Positions 8,275 through 17,654 are shown, counted from the first letter of the stretch. The stretch is 64,000 nucleotides of DNA from Pelagibacteraceae bacterium AG-337-G04 (GCA_003282205.1 QBZW01000007.1:1-64000), one strand, 5' to 3'. The notes: generated by a model not told the origin, from the letters alone. Translations and numbers: made by a program.

Positions 8275-8466
8275 ATGCTTGGTAAATTAGGTATTCTAAT
8301 AACAATTCTCGCTTTAGTTTTAGCATTCTATTTTGTAATTTCTTTGGGTGCAGGGAGATTTTCAAAAGGAGAGACAAAACCTGAAACTAAAAGATATCTA
8401 AGATCAGTAAATATACTATTAATAATTATTGCAGTGTTTGGATCAGTGTTAGTTTTATTTATATAA
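8275..8466 (+). CDS. Small twin-transmembrane protein, possible HIG1/Rcf1-like oxidase partner
   Basis: This 63-residue protein has two helices (about 5-25 and 43-62) joined by a basic, polar loop with SKGETKPETKRYLRS. The size and helix-loop-helix layout resemble the alphaproteobacterial twin-transmembrane/HIG1-type proteins, whose mitochondrial relatives (Rcf1) associate with oxidase subunit III. The canonical HIG1 Q-R-x-R-x-x-x-Q motif is not clear, so the family call is a suggestion. It is divergent from coxB and convergent, with a 1-bp gap, to the second subunit III-like gene. It starts at ATG. Confidence 0.65.
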   Translation: MLGKLGILITILALVLAFYFVISLGAGRFSKGETKPETKRYLRSVNILLIIIAVFGSVLVLFI

Positions 8467-8467
8467 A

Positions 8468-9145
8468 TTATGCAATCAAAGATTTGCAGAATTCTATAAC
8501 AGTATCATTGTATGCAAACATTATTGTAAAGAAAACTAGCCAAACTATAAATAGAAATAACCAGTACAATGAAAGAGCATTAATACTTTTTTCTTCTTTG
8601 TTGTAATCTTTCTCATCTAATTTAAAAATTTTTGAGCTTACTTTGCCCCAAAAATAGAGACCTCCTAAAAGATGAATACCATGTAATGCAGTAAAGAAAT
8701 AATAAGATGAAAAATATGTATTAGTTGAAACAAAATTCCCACTTTTCATAAGCTGGTACCATAAAGCTAACTGAAGAAATAAAAATATATAACTGAGACC
8801 ACCTACATAAATGAGATTTTTTTTTATTGTGTTTGTAATTCCATTTTTCAAGTCTTTGCTTATTCTATTAAAAAATATTGTTACTAAAATTAGGACCAAT
8901 GTATTTATCCAAAGTAAGTTTGTCTTAAGAATAAAAGTTGTGTCCTGCTCTGGAGGAAGTGAATAAAGGTATCCAGTAAAAATTAAACTAAATAAAGTTG
9001 TACTTACTCCGAATATTATAATAACTGCTGACATTTGATTTGAAATTTCAAATGTTTTTCCGGAATGAGTACTATCAATTACTGCTTGATCTTGTTCCCA
9101 AGGTTTTTCAGTTAATGTGCCAAAAATTTTCTTTATCAAAGACAT
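8468..9145 (-). CDS. Second heme-copper oxidase subunit III-like protein
   Basis: This 225-residue integral membrane protein has about five to six helices. It has the subunit III signature in its second half (FTALHGIHLLGGLYFWGKV) and an LYWLFLFIVWLVFFTIMF C-terminus, close to but distinct from the coxC product at 4748. It lies between the 63-residue twin-TM gene and the divergent SCO gene, so it belongs to an accessory cox module. No second subunit I or II is nearby. It may replace subunit III under some condition, act in nitric oxide or alternative oxidase assembly, or serve as an assembly factor; the sequence does not decide. Confidence 0.8.
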   Translation of the reverse strand: MSLIKKIFGTLTEKPWEQDQAVIDSTHSGKTFEISNQMSAVIIIFGVSTTLFSLIFTGYLYSLPPEQDTTFILKTNLLWINTLVLILVTIFFNRISKDLKNGITNTIKKNLIYVGGLSYIFLFLQLALWYQLMKSGNFVSTNTYFSSYYFFTALHGIHLLGGLYFWGKVSSKIFKLDEKDYNKEEKSINALSLYWLFLFIVWLVFFTIMFAYNDTVIEFCKSLIA

Positions 9146-9181
9146 AATATTTATATAGTCGTAATATACGATTTTACAATA

Positions 9182-9769
9182 ATGAAATTAAAAACTTCCA
9201 TAGCAGTTTTAACTGGTTGCTTAACAATATTCTTATTTTTAATGCTTCCAGTATTTCTTTCGATGAAGGAACAAAAAGACCAATCAGTCGCAGCATTTAA
9301 AGGCTCAGATTTCAGACTTAAAGATATGAACAATAATACTATAACTCAAGAGTCTTTTGATGGACCTTTAACTGCAATTTTTTTTGGTTTTACAAATTGT
9401 CCCGACATTTGCCCAATGACATTAAATAAAATGGATATCGCACTTAATAGAATTAAGAAGAATAAAAAAAAAGAAATAAAAGTTTTTTTTATAAGTGTTG
9501 ATCCAAAGCGCGACACACCAGAGGTAGTAAAAGATTATTTAAGTAATTTTGATAATAAATTTGTTGGGATTACAGGGGATCCTGGAGAAATTTTTTTATT
9601 ATCTCAGTCATGGGGAATAATAAGTCAAAAAATATTTTTCGAAAATGGTGACTACAACATAGATCACAGTTCTCCTGTTATACTTTTAAAAGATGGAAAA
9701 TATATTGCTAAAATTTCTCACAGAGATGACATCAAGAAATCAATTAAATTGATTAATAAATATTTATAA
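9182..9769 (+). CDS. SCO1/SenC-family copper chaperone
   Basis: SCO proteins deliver copper to, or reduce, the CuA site of oxidase subunit II. This is a membrane-anchored thioredoxin-fold protein of 195 residues. It has an N-terminal hydrophobic anchor (about 7-27), the copper-binding C73-x3-C77 in TNCPDICPMT, SVDPKRDTPEVVKDY, and the distal copper ligand H162 in NIDHSSP. All three metal ligands are therefore intact. It is divergent from the second subunit III gene with a 36-bp gap, and lies 1 kb from coxB, its expected client. A short inverted repeat (TCGTA-ATA-TACGA, 9159-9171) lies in that gap. Confidence 0.93.
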   Translation: MKLKTSIAVLTGCLTIFLFLMLPVFLSMKEQKDQSVAAFKGSDFRLKDMNNNTITQESFDGPLTAIFFGFTNCPDICPMTLNKMDIALNRIKKNKKKEIKVFFISVDPKRDTPEVVKDYLSNFDNKFVGITGDPGEIFLLSQSWGIISQKIFFENGDYNIDHSSPVILLKDGKYIAKISHRDDIKKSIKLINKYL

Positions 9770-10474
9770 ATTTAACAAATAACTTAATATTGATATTGAG
9801 GATATCACTGCTGTCTCTGATCTAAGTATATTTTCATTGATCTTCACAGACTTTACTTCCTTAAAGTTTAAGATTTTATTTCTCTCCTGCTCTGAAAAGT
9901 CACCCTCTGGTCCAATTATAATACATAAAGGTTTATTGTTATTCTTATTTAATTCAATTTTTTTATTTTTAGTATTTAGATCAGTAAAAATTAGATCTAT
10001 TTTATTTTCATTTTTTTTAAGGAAACTTTTCAAATTTTGAATTTTTTCAAGAGATGGTGGATTTATTCTATTTGACTGCTCTGTTGCTTCTATAATTATT
10101 TTTTCTAATCTCTCAGAATTAATCTTTCTAACAATAGTTCTATCAAAAATAATTGGAATAAATTTAGTTACACCCAATTCGGTAGCCTTCTGTATCATGA
10201 AATTTGAATAATTTGATTTAATTGGCGAAAATGCCAACCAAATATCTACTGGATTTTCTTTATTTCTTAATTTTTCTTGAACACTAAATTGAACTTTGCC
10301 ACTACTGATATTATTAATTTTTGCTAACCACTCACCATTTTTATTAAATAGTGAAAAATTTTCACCAATTTTAACTCTCATTACTTTTGTTAAATAGTGT
10401 GATTGTGGTTTTTCAAGCCAAGAATTAAAATTAAGAGATAAACTTTCAGGAAAAAATATTCTAATATTACTCAT
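9764..10474 (-). CDS. rsmE: 16S rRNA (uracil-1498-N3)-methyltransferase
   Basis: This SPOUT-class enzyme methylates U1498 in the decoding region of 16S rRNA using SAM. It has 236 residues with an N-terminal PUA-like domain (about 1-70) and a C-terminal knotted methyltransferase domain. The family motif is visible as KPLCIIIGPEGDFSEQE, followed by L-R-S-E-T-A-V near residue 220. QKATELGVTKFIPI is the conserved entry to the SPOUT domain. It converges with SCO (6-bp overlap of 3' ends) and is divergent from the HAD gene with a 16-bp gap. Confidence 0.93.
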   Translation of the reverse strand: MSNIRIFFPESLSLNFNSWLEKPQSHYLTKVMRVKIGENFSLFNKNGEWLAKINNISSGKVQFSVQEKLRNKENPVDIWLAFSPIKSNYSNFMIQKATELGVTKFIPIIFDRTIVRKINSERLEKIIIEATEQSNRINPPSLEKIQNLKSFLKKNENKIDLIFTDLNTKNKKIELNKNNNKPLCIIIGPEGDFSEQERNKILNFKEVKSVKINENILRSETAVISSISILSYLLNL

Positions 10475-10490
10475 ATTAAGAAATTAATTT

Positions 10491-11150
10491 ATGAAAAATA
10501 TTAAAGCAATAATTTTCGATGCCTATGGAACTTTATTTGATGTCAATTCTGCAGCAGAAAAATGTAAAGATAAAATTGGCAGCAAATGGGAAAATTTTTC
10601 AAATTATTGGCGAACAACTCAGCTAGAATATACTTGGCTTAGAAGTCTAATGAAAAGACATAAAGATTTTTGGAAAATTACTGAGGATAGTTTAGATAAA
10701 TCAATGAAAGTTTTTAATATTAATCCTAATATGAAAAGTGAATTACTTGATCTTTATAAAATTCTTTCCCCTTATCCAGAAGTAAAGGAAACTCTACAAA
10801 TATTAAAAGAAAAAAATTACAAATTATCAATACTTTCAAATGGAACTCCTTCCCTTCTCAATGAATTGGTCTCCAGTAATAATCTTAAAGTTTTTGATGA
10901 TATTTTTTCCGTAGAAGAAGTAGGCATTTTTAAGCCAGACTCAAAAGTATACGATATTCCAGTAAAAAAATATAAGATTGAAAAACATGAAGTTGCATTT
11001 TTAAGCGCAAATACATGGGATGTTTCTGGGGGTGGTAATTATGGTTTTAATGCAGTTTGGGTGAATAGAAATAATATTATTTTTGATAATCTAGATTACT
11101 CTCCTGAAAATCAGATAAATAATCTTAAACACTTGCTTGATATTATTTAA
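10491..11150 (+). CDS. HAD family, 2-haloacid dehalogenase type II
   Basis: This cytosolic HAD-fold hydrolase has 219 residues. Nearly all catalytic positions of L-2-haloacid dehalogenases can be read: D10 and T14 in IFDAYGTLFDV, R in QLEYTWLRSLM, S and N in LSNGTP, K in IFKPDSKVYD, and S, N and D in LSANTWDVSGGG. The W/Y-rich cap helix is also type II-like. The family dehalogenates short haloacids, but many members act on other phospho- or halo-substrates, so the substrate remains open. DoxX, pirin and quinone reductase genes follow on the same strand. Confidence 0.85.
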   Translation: MKNIKAIIFDAYGTLFDVNSAAEKCKDKIGSKWENFSNYWRTTQLEYTWLRSLMKRHKDFWKITEDSLDKSMKVFNINPNMKSELLDLYKILSPYPEVKETLQILKEKNYKLSILSNGTPSLLNELVSSNNLKVFDDIFSVEEVGIFKPDSKVYDIPVKKYKIEKHEVAFLSANTWDVSGGGNYGFNAVWVNRNNIIFDNLDYSPENQINNLKHLLDII

Positions 11151-11171
11151 ACAAGTCATTATTTTACAATT

Positions 11172-11543
11172 ATGACAAACATATTAGATCTTGTTGCAAG
11201 AATTTTAATTTCAGCTTTATTTCTTCTTAATGGTGTTTTTAAAATTAATAATTATGATGGAACAGTCGGCTGGATGGAGGGTTTTGGAATACCAGGAATT
11301 TTAATTATACCAGCAATAATTTTGGAGATAGTTGGACCTATCTTAATTATATTAGGCTATAAAGCAAAAATTGCAGCAGGTTTATTAAGTCTATTTTGTA
11401 TTGCTACAGCAGTAATTTTTCACAACGATTTTTCGGACCAGATGCAATTAGGATCTTTTTTGAAAAATGTAGCATTAGCAGGTGGGTTTCTATTTATATT
11501 CGTAAATGGAACTAAAGATTTTAGTTTAGATAAGAAATTTTAA
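11172..11543 (+). CDS. DoxX family membrane protein
   Basis: This 123-residue protein has four predicted transmembrane helices and the DoxX-type N-terminus ARILISALFLLNGVFKI. The family is associated with quinone or thiosulfate redox chemistry and oxidative stress, but the biochemical role of most members is unknown. It lies 21 bp after the dehalogenase gene and 9 bp before the pirin gene. Pirin and DoxX pairs are common near quinone reductases, which suggests a shared redox-protection function; this is inferred from context. Confidence 0.85.
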   Translation: MTNILDLVARILISALFLLNGVFKINNYDGTVGWMEGFGIPGILIIPAIILEIVGPILIILGYKAKIAAGLLSLFCIATAVIFHNDFSDQMQLGSFLKNVALAGGFLFIFVNGTKDFSLDKKF

Positions 11544-11552
11544 ATAAATAAT

Positions 11553-12389
11553 ATGTCAGACATAGAAGTAAAAAAAATTATTGAACCTACACCAGCATCT
11601 GACGGGGCTGGAGTTAAATTAAAAAGAAGTATTGGTGTCGAGCCAAACTACTTTGATCCATTTTTAATGCTTGATGAATTCGGATCAGAAAATAGTGAAG
11701 ATTATATAGCAGGTTTTCCACCTCATCCTCATCGAGGAATAGAAACAGTAACCTATATGTTGGCTGGAGATTTTCAACACAAAGATAGTACAGGTAGCGA
11801 AGGTAGAATGACGGCAGGAGATGTTCAGTGGATGAAAACTGGAAGTGGAATAATTCACTCTGAAATGCCAGCAATGAAAGAAGGTAAGCTACATGGATTT
11901 CAATTATGGATCAACATGCCAGCTAAACTTAAAATGAGCAAACCTAATTATATCTACATAGATGCGGATCAGATGCAATCATACAAAGATGAGGAAAAAA
12001 TTGTAAAAGTTATAGCTGGTAAATTTGAACAAGCTGAGGGACCTGTAAAAAAACATAATGTTGAGCCTATTTATTTTGATGTAGAATTAAATAAAGGCAA
12101 AGAGTTCAATTTTGATTTACCATCAACTCACAATTCATTTATTTATTTAATTGAAGGAGAGATAAAAATTGGAAATCAGCAACATCAAAAAGTTGAAAAT
12201 TCAAAACTAATTCTTTTAGAAAAGGGAAATAAACTTAAGGTTTATGGCTCTACTGATGCTAAGTTTCTTCTAATTGCTGGAAAACCAATAGGTGAACAAA
12301 TTGCTAGAGGTGGTCCATTTGTTATGAACACTAAACAAGAAATCTTGCAAGCAGTCGAGGATTATCATAAAGGTACATTTGTAAAATGA
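11553..12389 (+). CDS. Pirin family protein
   Basis: This is a bicupin of 278 residues. The N-terminal metal-binding cupin is intact: FPPHPHRGIETVTYM supplies two His, QHKDSTG a third, and SGIIHSEMP a His and Glu. Bacterial pirins are Fe-containing and several have quercetin dioxygenase or redox-regulatory activity; no specific substrate can be assigned here. The C-terminal cupin includes GEIKIGNQQ. Its stop overlaps the start of the quinone oxidoreductase by 4 bp (ATGA), so the two are translationally coupled and probably function in one redox pathway. Confidence 0.9.
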   Translation: MSDIEVKKIIEPTPASDGAGVKLKRSIGVEPNYFDPFLMLDEFGSENSEDYIAGFPPHPHRGIETVTYMLAGDFQHKDSTGSEGRMTAGDVQWMKTGSGIIHSEMPAMKEGKLHGFQLWINMPAKLKMSKPNYIYIDADQMQSYKDEEKIVKVIAGKFEQAEGPVKKHNVEPIYFDVELNKGKEFNFDLPSTHNSFIYLIEGEIKIGNQQHQKVENSKLILLEKGNKLKVYGSTDAKFLLIAGKPIGEQIARGGPFVMNTKQEILQAVEDYHKGTFVK

Positions 12390-13357
12390 AATCTATTAAA
12401 GTAACAAATACAGGTGGACCAGAAGTTCTTAAACTGGAAGATATAACTTTAGAAAAACCTAAAGCAGATGAAGTTCAAATCGAACATGTTTCAATTGGTT
12501 TAAATTATATAGATACATATCATAGGTCAGGTTTATACCCTCTTCAATTACCAACTGGAATTGGAATGGAAGCGGCAGGCATAATTAAAGAAGTTGGTTC
12601 AAATGTTTCTAATTTTTCAGTTGGGGATAAAATTGCATATGCCGCAGCTCCTTTAGGTGCTTACTCCACTCACAGAAATTATACATCAAAACATATTGTA
12701 AAAGTTCCAAATGATATTGATTTAGAAGAAATTTCGAGTGCAATGACTAAAGGAATGACAACATTTTATTTGTTACACAAAACGTATGTTCCAAAAAAGG
12801 ATGAAACTATCGTATTTCATGCAGCAGCAGGTGGCGTGGGACAATTCTTTTGTCAGTGGGCAAAAAGTTTAGGACTTAAAGTTATTGGAACGGTTGGTAG
12901 CGATGAAAAAGTCGAAATAGCAAAAAAGTATGGTTGCGATGAAGTCATAAATTATTCTAAGGAAGACTTTGCAAAAAAAGTATTGGAACTAACAAATGGC
13001 ACAGGTGTTTCAGTTGTTTATGATGGTGTAGGAAAAACAACATATGATAAATCCATTGAATGTTTAAAATTAAGAGGGACAATGGTTTCATTTGGAAATG
13101 CATCAGGTCCACTTGACCCAATTATTGTTTCAAAATCTTTGCAACCAAAGGGTATTTATTTCGTTAGACCTGCAATGAATCAATACTTCACAAATAGTGA
13201 AGAAATACAAGAAGCAGCTAACATGTTATTTAAACAAATTTCATCAGGAAATGTAAAAATAGAAATTTTTAAAAAATATAAATTGGAAGATGCTGTTCAA
13301 GCACATAAAGATTTAGAAGGAAGAAAAATTACAGGTCCGGCGGTAATTATTCCTTAA
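12386..13357 (+). CDS. qor: NADPH:quinone reductase (zeta-crystallin/Qor type)
   Basis: This medium-chain dehydrogenase/reductase of 323 residues lacks the structural and catalytic zinc cysteines, as expected for Qor. The GroES-like N-domain (1-125) contains GLNYIDTYHRSGLYP, which is diagnostic for quinone reductases. The Rossmann fold carries HAAAGGVGQFFCQWAKSLG. It probably reduces quinones with one electron pair from NADPH. It overlaps the pirin gene by 4 bp and converges on the DUF2721 gene (11-bp overlap of 3' ends). Confidence 0.92.
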   Translation: MKSIKVTNTGGPEVLKLEDITLEKPKADEVQIEHVSIGLNYIDTYHRSGLYPLQLPTGIGMEAAGIIKEVGSNVSNFSVGDKIAYAAAPLGAYSTHRNYTSKHIVKVPNDIDLEEISSAMTKGMTTFYLLHKTYVPKKDETIVFHAAAGGVGQFFCQWAKSLGLKVIGTVGSDEKVEIAKKYGCDEVINYSKEDFAKKVLELTNGTGVSVVYDGVGKTTYDKSIECLKLRGTMVSFGNASGPLDPIIVSKSLQPKGIYFVRPAMNQYFTNSEEIQEAANMLFKQISSGNVKIEIFKKYKLEDAVQAHKDLEGRKITGPAVIIP

Positions 13358-13763
13358 ACTGAACATCCATATCAGAAAGATGGAGTTTTAAAGCTTTAGT
13401 AGAAATTTGTATTTCTCTAATAAAAAATATAATCGAAATCATCATAGACAAACAGCAAGATCCAAAAATTACTCTAGCTACAATTAAACTTTCTAAGTAA
13501 AGAGCAAATACTGTTAGCATATTAAATAGAAAGCCGAATGCTGCTGACATGATTGCAAACTTTAATACTCCAATTCTGCTATTTAGATTTATGAGTTGAT
13601 CTTTCCACTCTGGGGGAGTGTGTTTTTCAAAGACATACTCATCATGAATTTTTCTAATTAATCCACTCAGGGTGTGAAATCGATTGCTGTAAACACTCAT
13701 TATAAGCGGTATTGCTGGAAACATTAGTGCTGTAACAGTGTAATCTATATTCATTCGAATCAA
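13347..13763 (-). CDS. DUF2721 family membrane protein
   Basis: This 138-residue protein has an N-terminal hydrophobic segment (about 9-25) and two further helices in the second half (about 70-90 and 95-118). The segment NRFHTLSGLIRKIHDEY followed by L-N-S-R-I matches the DUF2721 pattern of a membrane-anchored helical linker. The function is unknown. It stands alone on the minus strand, divergent from ubiA with a 43-bp gap. The first ATG in frame is used; a second Met at residue 4 is also possible. Confidence 0.8.
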   Translation of the reverse strand: MIRMNIDYTVTALMFPAIPLIMSVYSNRFHTLSGLIRKIHDEYVFEKHTPPEWKDQLINLNSRIGVLKFAIMSAAFGFLFNMLTVFALYLESLIVARVIFGSCCLSMMISIIFFIREIQISTKALKLHLSDMDVQFKE

Positions 13764-13806
13764 TTTGATTATGAGACTCTGCTTTGCTATTTACAAGTAA
13801 ATTGTT

Positions 13807-14673
13807 ATGCAAAACATCAAATTGTTCATTGAACTCACAAGATTAAATAGACCAATTGGCTACATGCTTTTATTTTGGCCATGTCTATGGGGTCTTACCA
13901 TTGCATATAATTTTAATTCTGAATTGGAAAAATTTTATTTTTATTCTTTGCTTTTTTTACTTGGTTCAATGCTAATGAGATCTGCTGGTTGCATTGTTAA
14001 TGACATAGTAGATAAAAATTTCGACAAAAAAGTTGAGAGAACAAAAGATAGACCAATTGCATCAGGAAAAGTTTCAATAAATCTTGCAGTTATTTACTCA
14101 CTTAGTTTATGTGTATTTGCGTTCTTAGTCTTAATCAATTTTAATAAGTTCACAATTTTAATGGCAATATTATCTATGCCGTTTGCATTTACTTATCCAC
14201 TAATGAAAAGATTTACCTATTGGCCACAACTATTTTTAGGAATTACATTTAATTATGGGCTTATTCTCGCATGGATATCGATTAGTAACAGCATAAGTTT
14301 GGTGCCAATAATTTTTTATTTTGGAGCCATATTTTGGACACTGGGTTACGACACTATTTATGGATATCAAGATATTAAAGATGATGAAATTATAGGAGTT
14401 AAATCTACCTCGATAAAATTTAAAAGTAACCCAAAAAAATTTATTTCATTATGTTACCTAGTTTTTTTTATTTCATTAATTTTAGTTGGTTTTATTATGA
14501 ACTTTAAAAACTTGTATTTTATATCTCTTATAATCACTTTTTTTCATTTAGGCTTTTATCAAATAAAAAGACTTAAAGTTTCAAACCCTAATATATGTCT
14601 TGTAAAATTCAAAAGTAACAATTTATTAGGTTTTATCGTATTTATTAATATTTTAATCGGTAAAATAATTTAG
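13807..14673 (+). CDS. ubiA: 4-hydroxybenzoate polyprenyltransferase
   Basis: This enzyme joins the isoprenoid tail to 4-hydroxybenzoate in ubiquinone biosynthesis at the inner membrane. It has 288 residues and about eight or nine helices. The first Asp-rich motif, CIVNDIVDKNFDKKVERT, is followed by KDRPIASGK; the second is DTIYGYQDIKDDEIIGVKS. Both are the UbiA prenyl-diphosphate-Mg sites. Its stop is followed directly by the msbA start, so ubiA probably heads the lipid A/Kdo operon transcript, although the functions are unrelated. Confidence 0.95.
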   Translation: MQNIKLFIELTRLNRPIGYMLLFWPCLWGLTIAYNFNSELEKFYFYSLLFLLGSMLMRSAGCIVNDIVDKNFDKKVERTKDRPIASGKVSINLAVIYSLSLCVFAFLVLINFNKFTILMAILSMPFAFTYPLMKRFTYWPQLFLGITFNYGLILAWISISNSISLVPIIFYFGAIFWTLGYDTIYGYQDIKDDEIIGVKSTSIKFKSNPKKFISLCYLVFFISLILVGFIMNFKNLYFISLIITFFHLGFYQIKRLKVSNPNICLVKFKSNNLLGFIVFINILIGKII

Positions 14674-16416
14674 ATGACTAAAGTTGAAATATTAAAGAGA
14701 CTTTATAAAGACTACACTAAAAAATATTTAAATAAAATTTTTTTAGCAGTTTTTTTTTCAATATTGGTAGCTGGTAGCACATCTGCAACAGCATGGTTAT
14801 TAGATCCTGCAATAGAGAAAATATTTTTAAATAAAGATCAAACTCTTTTAATATTAATACCAATTTTAATAATAATAGCATTTGCCACAAAAGGTATTTC
14901 TTTGTATTTAGCAAAAGTTACTATGTTTAAAGTCGCTGAAGAAGTAAAAAAAGAGATACAATTAGATATGCTGACTTCTTTTATTAGATCAGATACAGAA
15001 AGTATCGAAGGTAAACATACTGGTAAATATATTTCAAATTTAAATTTCGATGTAAATCAAATAACTGCAATGCTCAGTTCTTCATTTTTAGCATTGTTCA
15101 AAGATGGTTTGACTTTGATAGGATTATTATCTGTAATGTTTTTTCAAAATTGGAAACTTTCTCTAATTGCAATTATAATGATACCTTTTGCATCTGTAAC
15201 TGCGAAAAAATTAGGGAAAAGAATGAGCAAGGTTGTAACTGAGGCTCAAGAAAAGTCGGGGGATTTAAATAAATATTTAATTGATATATTTAAAAATCAT
15301 AAAGTAATAAAAATTTTTCAAAGAGAAAAATTTGAAAATATTAGATCGGATAAATTTGTAAATGATCTCAAAGAAAAAAGTATAAAAATTTCCACAGTTT
15401 TTATAAGAGCAACCCCTGTTATGGAAGTGCTAACTGGTTTTATGATTGCACTTCTAATATTTTATTCAGGAGTGCTAATAATGAATAATCAATTGAGCTT
15501 GAACAACTTTTTTTCTTTTTTAGCAGCTATGATGTTAGCTTATCAGCCTGTAAAATCACTTGCCACAATTAACGTAGGAGTAGGCCAAGGATTATCAGCA
15601 GGTAAAAGAATTCTACCAATTATTGATAGGATAAACTTAATTAATGATAATCAAGATAAAATAAATTTAGAAATTAAAACAGGAACTTTAGATTTCAAAA
15701 ATGTAAATTTTAATTATTCTTCAAATTCTGAAAATAAAGTTTTAAAAGACATAAATTTAAAAATTAATGGTGGGAAAATGACTGCTTTAGTTGGACAAAG
15801 TGGATCAGGGAAATCAACGCTGCTTAGCTTAATTCCAAGAATATACGATCCCAAATCAGGAGTTTTAGAAATTGATGGTCAAGATATCAAAAAAGTGAAA
15901 TTATATTCTTTACGTAAAGAAATTTCAATTGTTGATCAAAATGTTTCATTATTTGATGATACTATTCTTAACAATATCAAGTATGCAAAACCGAATGCAA
16001 GTAATGAAGAAGTTTACAAAGCGGCCGAACTTTCTATGTGTTCAGAATTTATTGATAAACTTAAAGATAAATATGAGACAGTAATTGGAGAAGATGGTGT
16101 TAGGCTTTCAGGAGGAGAAAAGCAAAGACTTTCAATTGCAAGAGCATTTTTAAAAAATAGTAAAATTATTTTATTAGATGAAGCTACTTCATCTTTAGAC
16201 TCTGAAACTGAAGAAAAAATACAAATAGCTTTAGATAAATTGACTTTAAATAAAACAACGATAGTAATCGCACACAGACTTTCAACTATTTTAAATTCAG
16301 ATAAAATTTATGTTATGGATAAGGGTATGGTGATAGACTCAGGTAATCATGAAGAACTCTTAATAAAATCTGATACTTATAAAAACTATTATAATAAACA
16401 AATAAACAAAAGTTGA
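14674..16416 (+). CDS. msbA: Lipid A export ABC transporter, ATP-binding/permease
   Basis: This is a half-transporter of 580 residues that flips lipid A-core across the inner membrane. The N-terminal half holds six transmembrane helices (about 20-310). The C-terminal nucleotide-binding domain has Walker A GQSGSGKSTLL, signature LSGGEKQRLSIARA, Walker B IILLDEATSSLD and the switch His in IVIAHRLST. The flanking waaA, lpxK and lpxL genes point to lipid A rather than drug export. It abuts ubiA directly, and its TGA overlaps the waaA ATG by one base. Confidence 0.93.
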   Translation: MTKVEILKRLYKDYTKKYLNKIFLAVFFSILVAGSTSATAWLLDPAIEKIFLNKDQTLLILIPILIIIAFATKGISLYLAKVTMFKVAEEVKKEIQLDMLTSFIRSDTESIEGKHTGKYISNLNFDVNQITAMLSSSFLALFKDGLTLIGLLSVMFFQNWKLSLIAIIMIPFASVTAKKLGKRMSKVVTEAQEKSGDLNKYLIDIFKNHKVIKIFQREKFENIRSDKFVNDLKEKSIKISTVFIRATPVMEVLTGFMIALLIFYSGVLIMNNQLSLNNFFSFLAAMMLAYQPVKSLATINVGVGQGLSAGKRILPIIDRINLINDNQDKINLEIKTGTLDFKNVNFNYSSNSENKVLKDINLKINGGKMTALVGQSGSGKSTLLSLIPRIYDPKSGVLEIDGQDIKKVKLYSLRKEISIVDQNVSLFDDTILNNIKYAKPNASNEEVYKAAELSMCSEFIDKLKDKYETVIGEDGVRLSGGEKQRLSIARAFLKNSKIILLDEATSSLDSETEEKIQIALDKLTLNKTTIVIAHRLSTILNSDKIYVMDKGMVIDSGNHEELLIKSDTYKNYYNKQINKS

Positions 16417-17654
16417 TGTTTGCTATTTATAATTTCTTTTTATTTATAGTTCTTTTGATTTCACCAATAATTGTAATGATTAGAATAATTTTAGGAAAAG
16501 AGGATAAATATAGATTTAAGGAAAAGTATGGATTTTTTGAAAAAAACAATAAACAAAATGAAACAATTTGGATACATGGTGCAAGTGTAGGTGAAATATT
16601 TAGTATAATTCCATTAATTAAGAGATTTGAAAAAGATAAAAAAATTAAAAGAATTTTGATTACGTCGTTAACTACAAGTTCCTCACATATTTTGTCAAAA
16701 TTTAAGTTTAAAAAGACCATTCACCAATTTTATCCTTTTGATTTAAATTTTTTAACTAAATATTTCATTCATTATTGGAAACCTAAATTAGCAATGTTTG
16801 TAGACTCAGAAATTTGGCCAAATATGTTTAACAATTTACATAAAAAAAATATTCCAATTATCCTTTTAAATGCAAGGATTACAAAAAAATCTTTTAATAG
16901 ATGGAAACTATTCCCTAATTTTTCAAAAAATATTTTTGAAAAAATAACTCTTGCTTTGCCACAAAATAGGGAGTCAAAAAAATATTTAAAATTATTAGGG
17001 ACAAAAAATATAAAATTAATAGGTAATTTAAAGTTTTTTGAAGCATCACGTAATGAAAAGTTAAAAAATTTAGTTCTAAAAAAAAAATTTTTAAAAAGAG
17101 TTATTTTTTGTGCAGCAAGCACTCATAAAAAAGAAGAGTTATTTGTTGGAAAAATACATAAAGAGCTAAAATCTGAAATTAAAAACTTGATAACAATAAT
17201 AATACCAAGGCACGTGAACAGAAAAAAAGAAATAGTAAATGAATTAAACAATATTGGTTTAAATACTCAATTACACACCTCAAAAAAAAAGTTAAGCAAA
17301 GGTACAGATATATACATAGTTGACACTTACGGAGACTCTACAAAATTCTACTCGTTGTCTAAATTAACATTTTTAGGAGGATCACTAATACCGCATGGAG
17401 GACAAAACCCTTTAGAACCCGCGAGAGCAGGTAACTTTATTTTATATGGTCCACACATAGAGAACTTTAAAGAAGTTTATGAAATGTTAGAGAAATTAAA
17501 AATTACAAAAAGAGTAAATTCGGTAAAAAATATGAAATCTGTCGTTCGTAAAAAAATTAATTTTTTAAAAAGAAATACAGTAAGTAAAAAGTTAAAATAC
17601 TTAGGGTATAATATACTGAATAAAAATTTACATGAGATTGAAAAATTTATTTAA
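16416..17654 (+). CDS. waaA: 3-deoxy-D-manno-octulosonic acid (Kdo) transferase
   Basis: WaaA/KdtA transfers Kdo from CMP-Kdo to lipid IVA on the inner-membrane cytoplasmic face. It is a GT-B glycosyltransferase with an N-terminal membrane anchor (about 3-22). The catalytic-base region is WIHGASVGEI, with FVDSEIWPN in the N-lobe and GGSLIPHGGQNPLEPA in the C-lobe. The ATG at 16416 overlaps the msbA stop (TGATG) and is preferred over a TTG one codon upstream. The next gene, lpxK, begins immediately after its stop. The protein is very Lys/Asn/Ile-rich, as usual for this genome. Confidence 0.93.
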   Translation: MFAIYNFFLFIVLLISPIIVMIRIILGKEDKYRFKEKYGFFEKNNKQNETIWIHGASVGEIFSIIPLIKRFEKDKKIKRILITSLTTSSSHILSKFKFKKTIHQFYPFDLNFLTKYFIHYWKPKLAMFVDSEIWPNMFNNLHKKNIPIILLNARITKKSFNRWKLFPNFSKNIFEKITLALPQNRESKKYLKLLGTKNIKLIGNLKFFEASRNEKLKNLVLKKKFLKRVIFCAASTHKKEELFVGKIHKELKSEIKNLITIIIPRHVNRKKEIVNELNNIGLNTQLHTSKKKLSKGTDIYIVDTYGDSTKFYSLSKLTFLGGSLIPHGGQNPLEPARAGNFILYGPHIENFKEVYEMLEKLKITKRVNSVKNMKSVVRKKINFLKRNTVSKKLKYLGYNILNKNLHEIEKFI

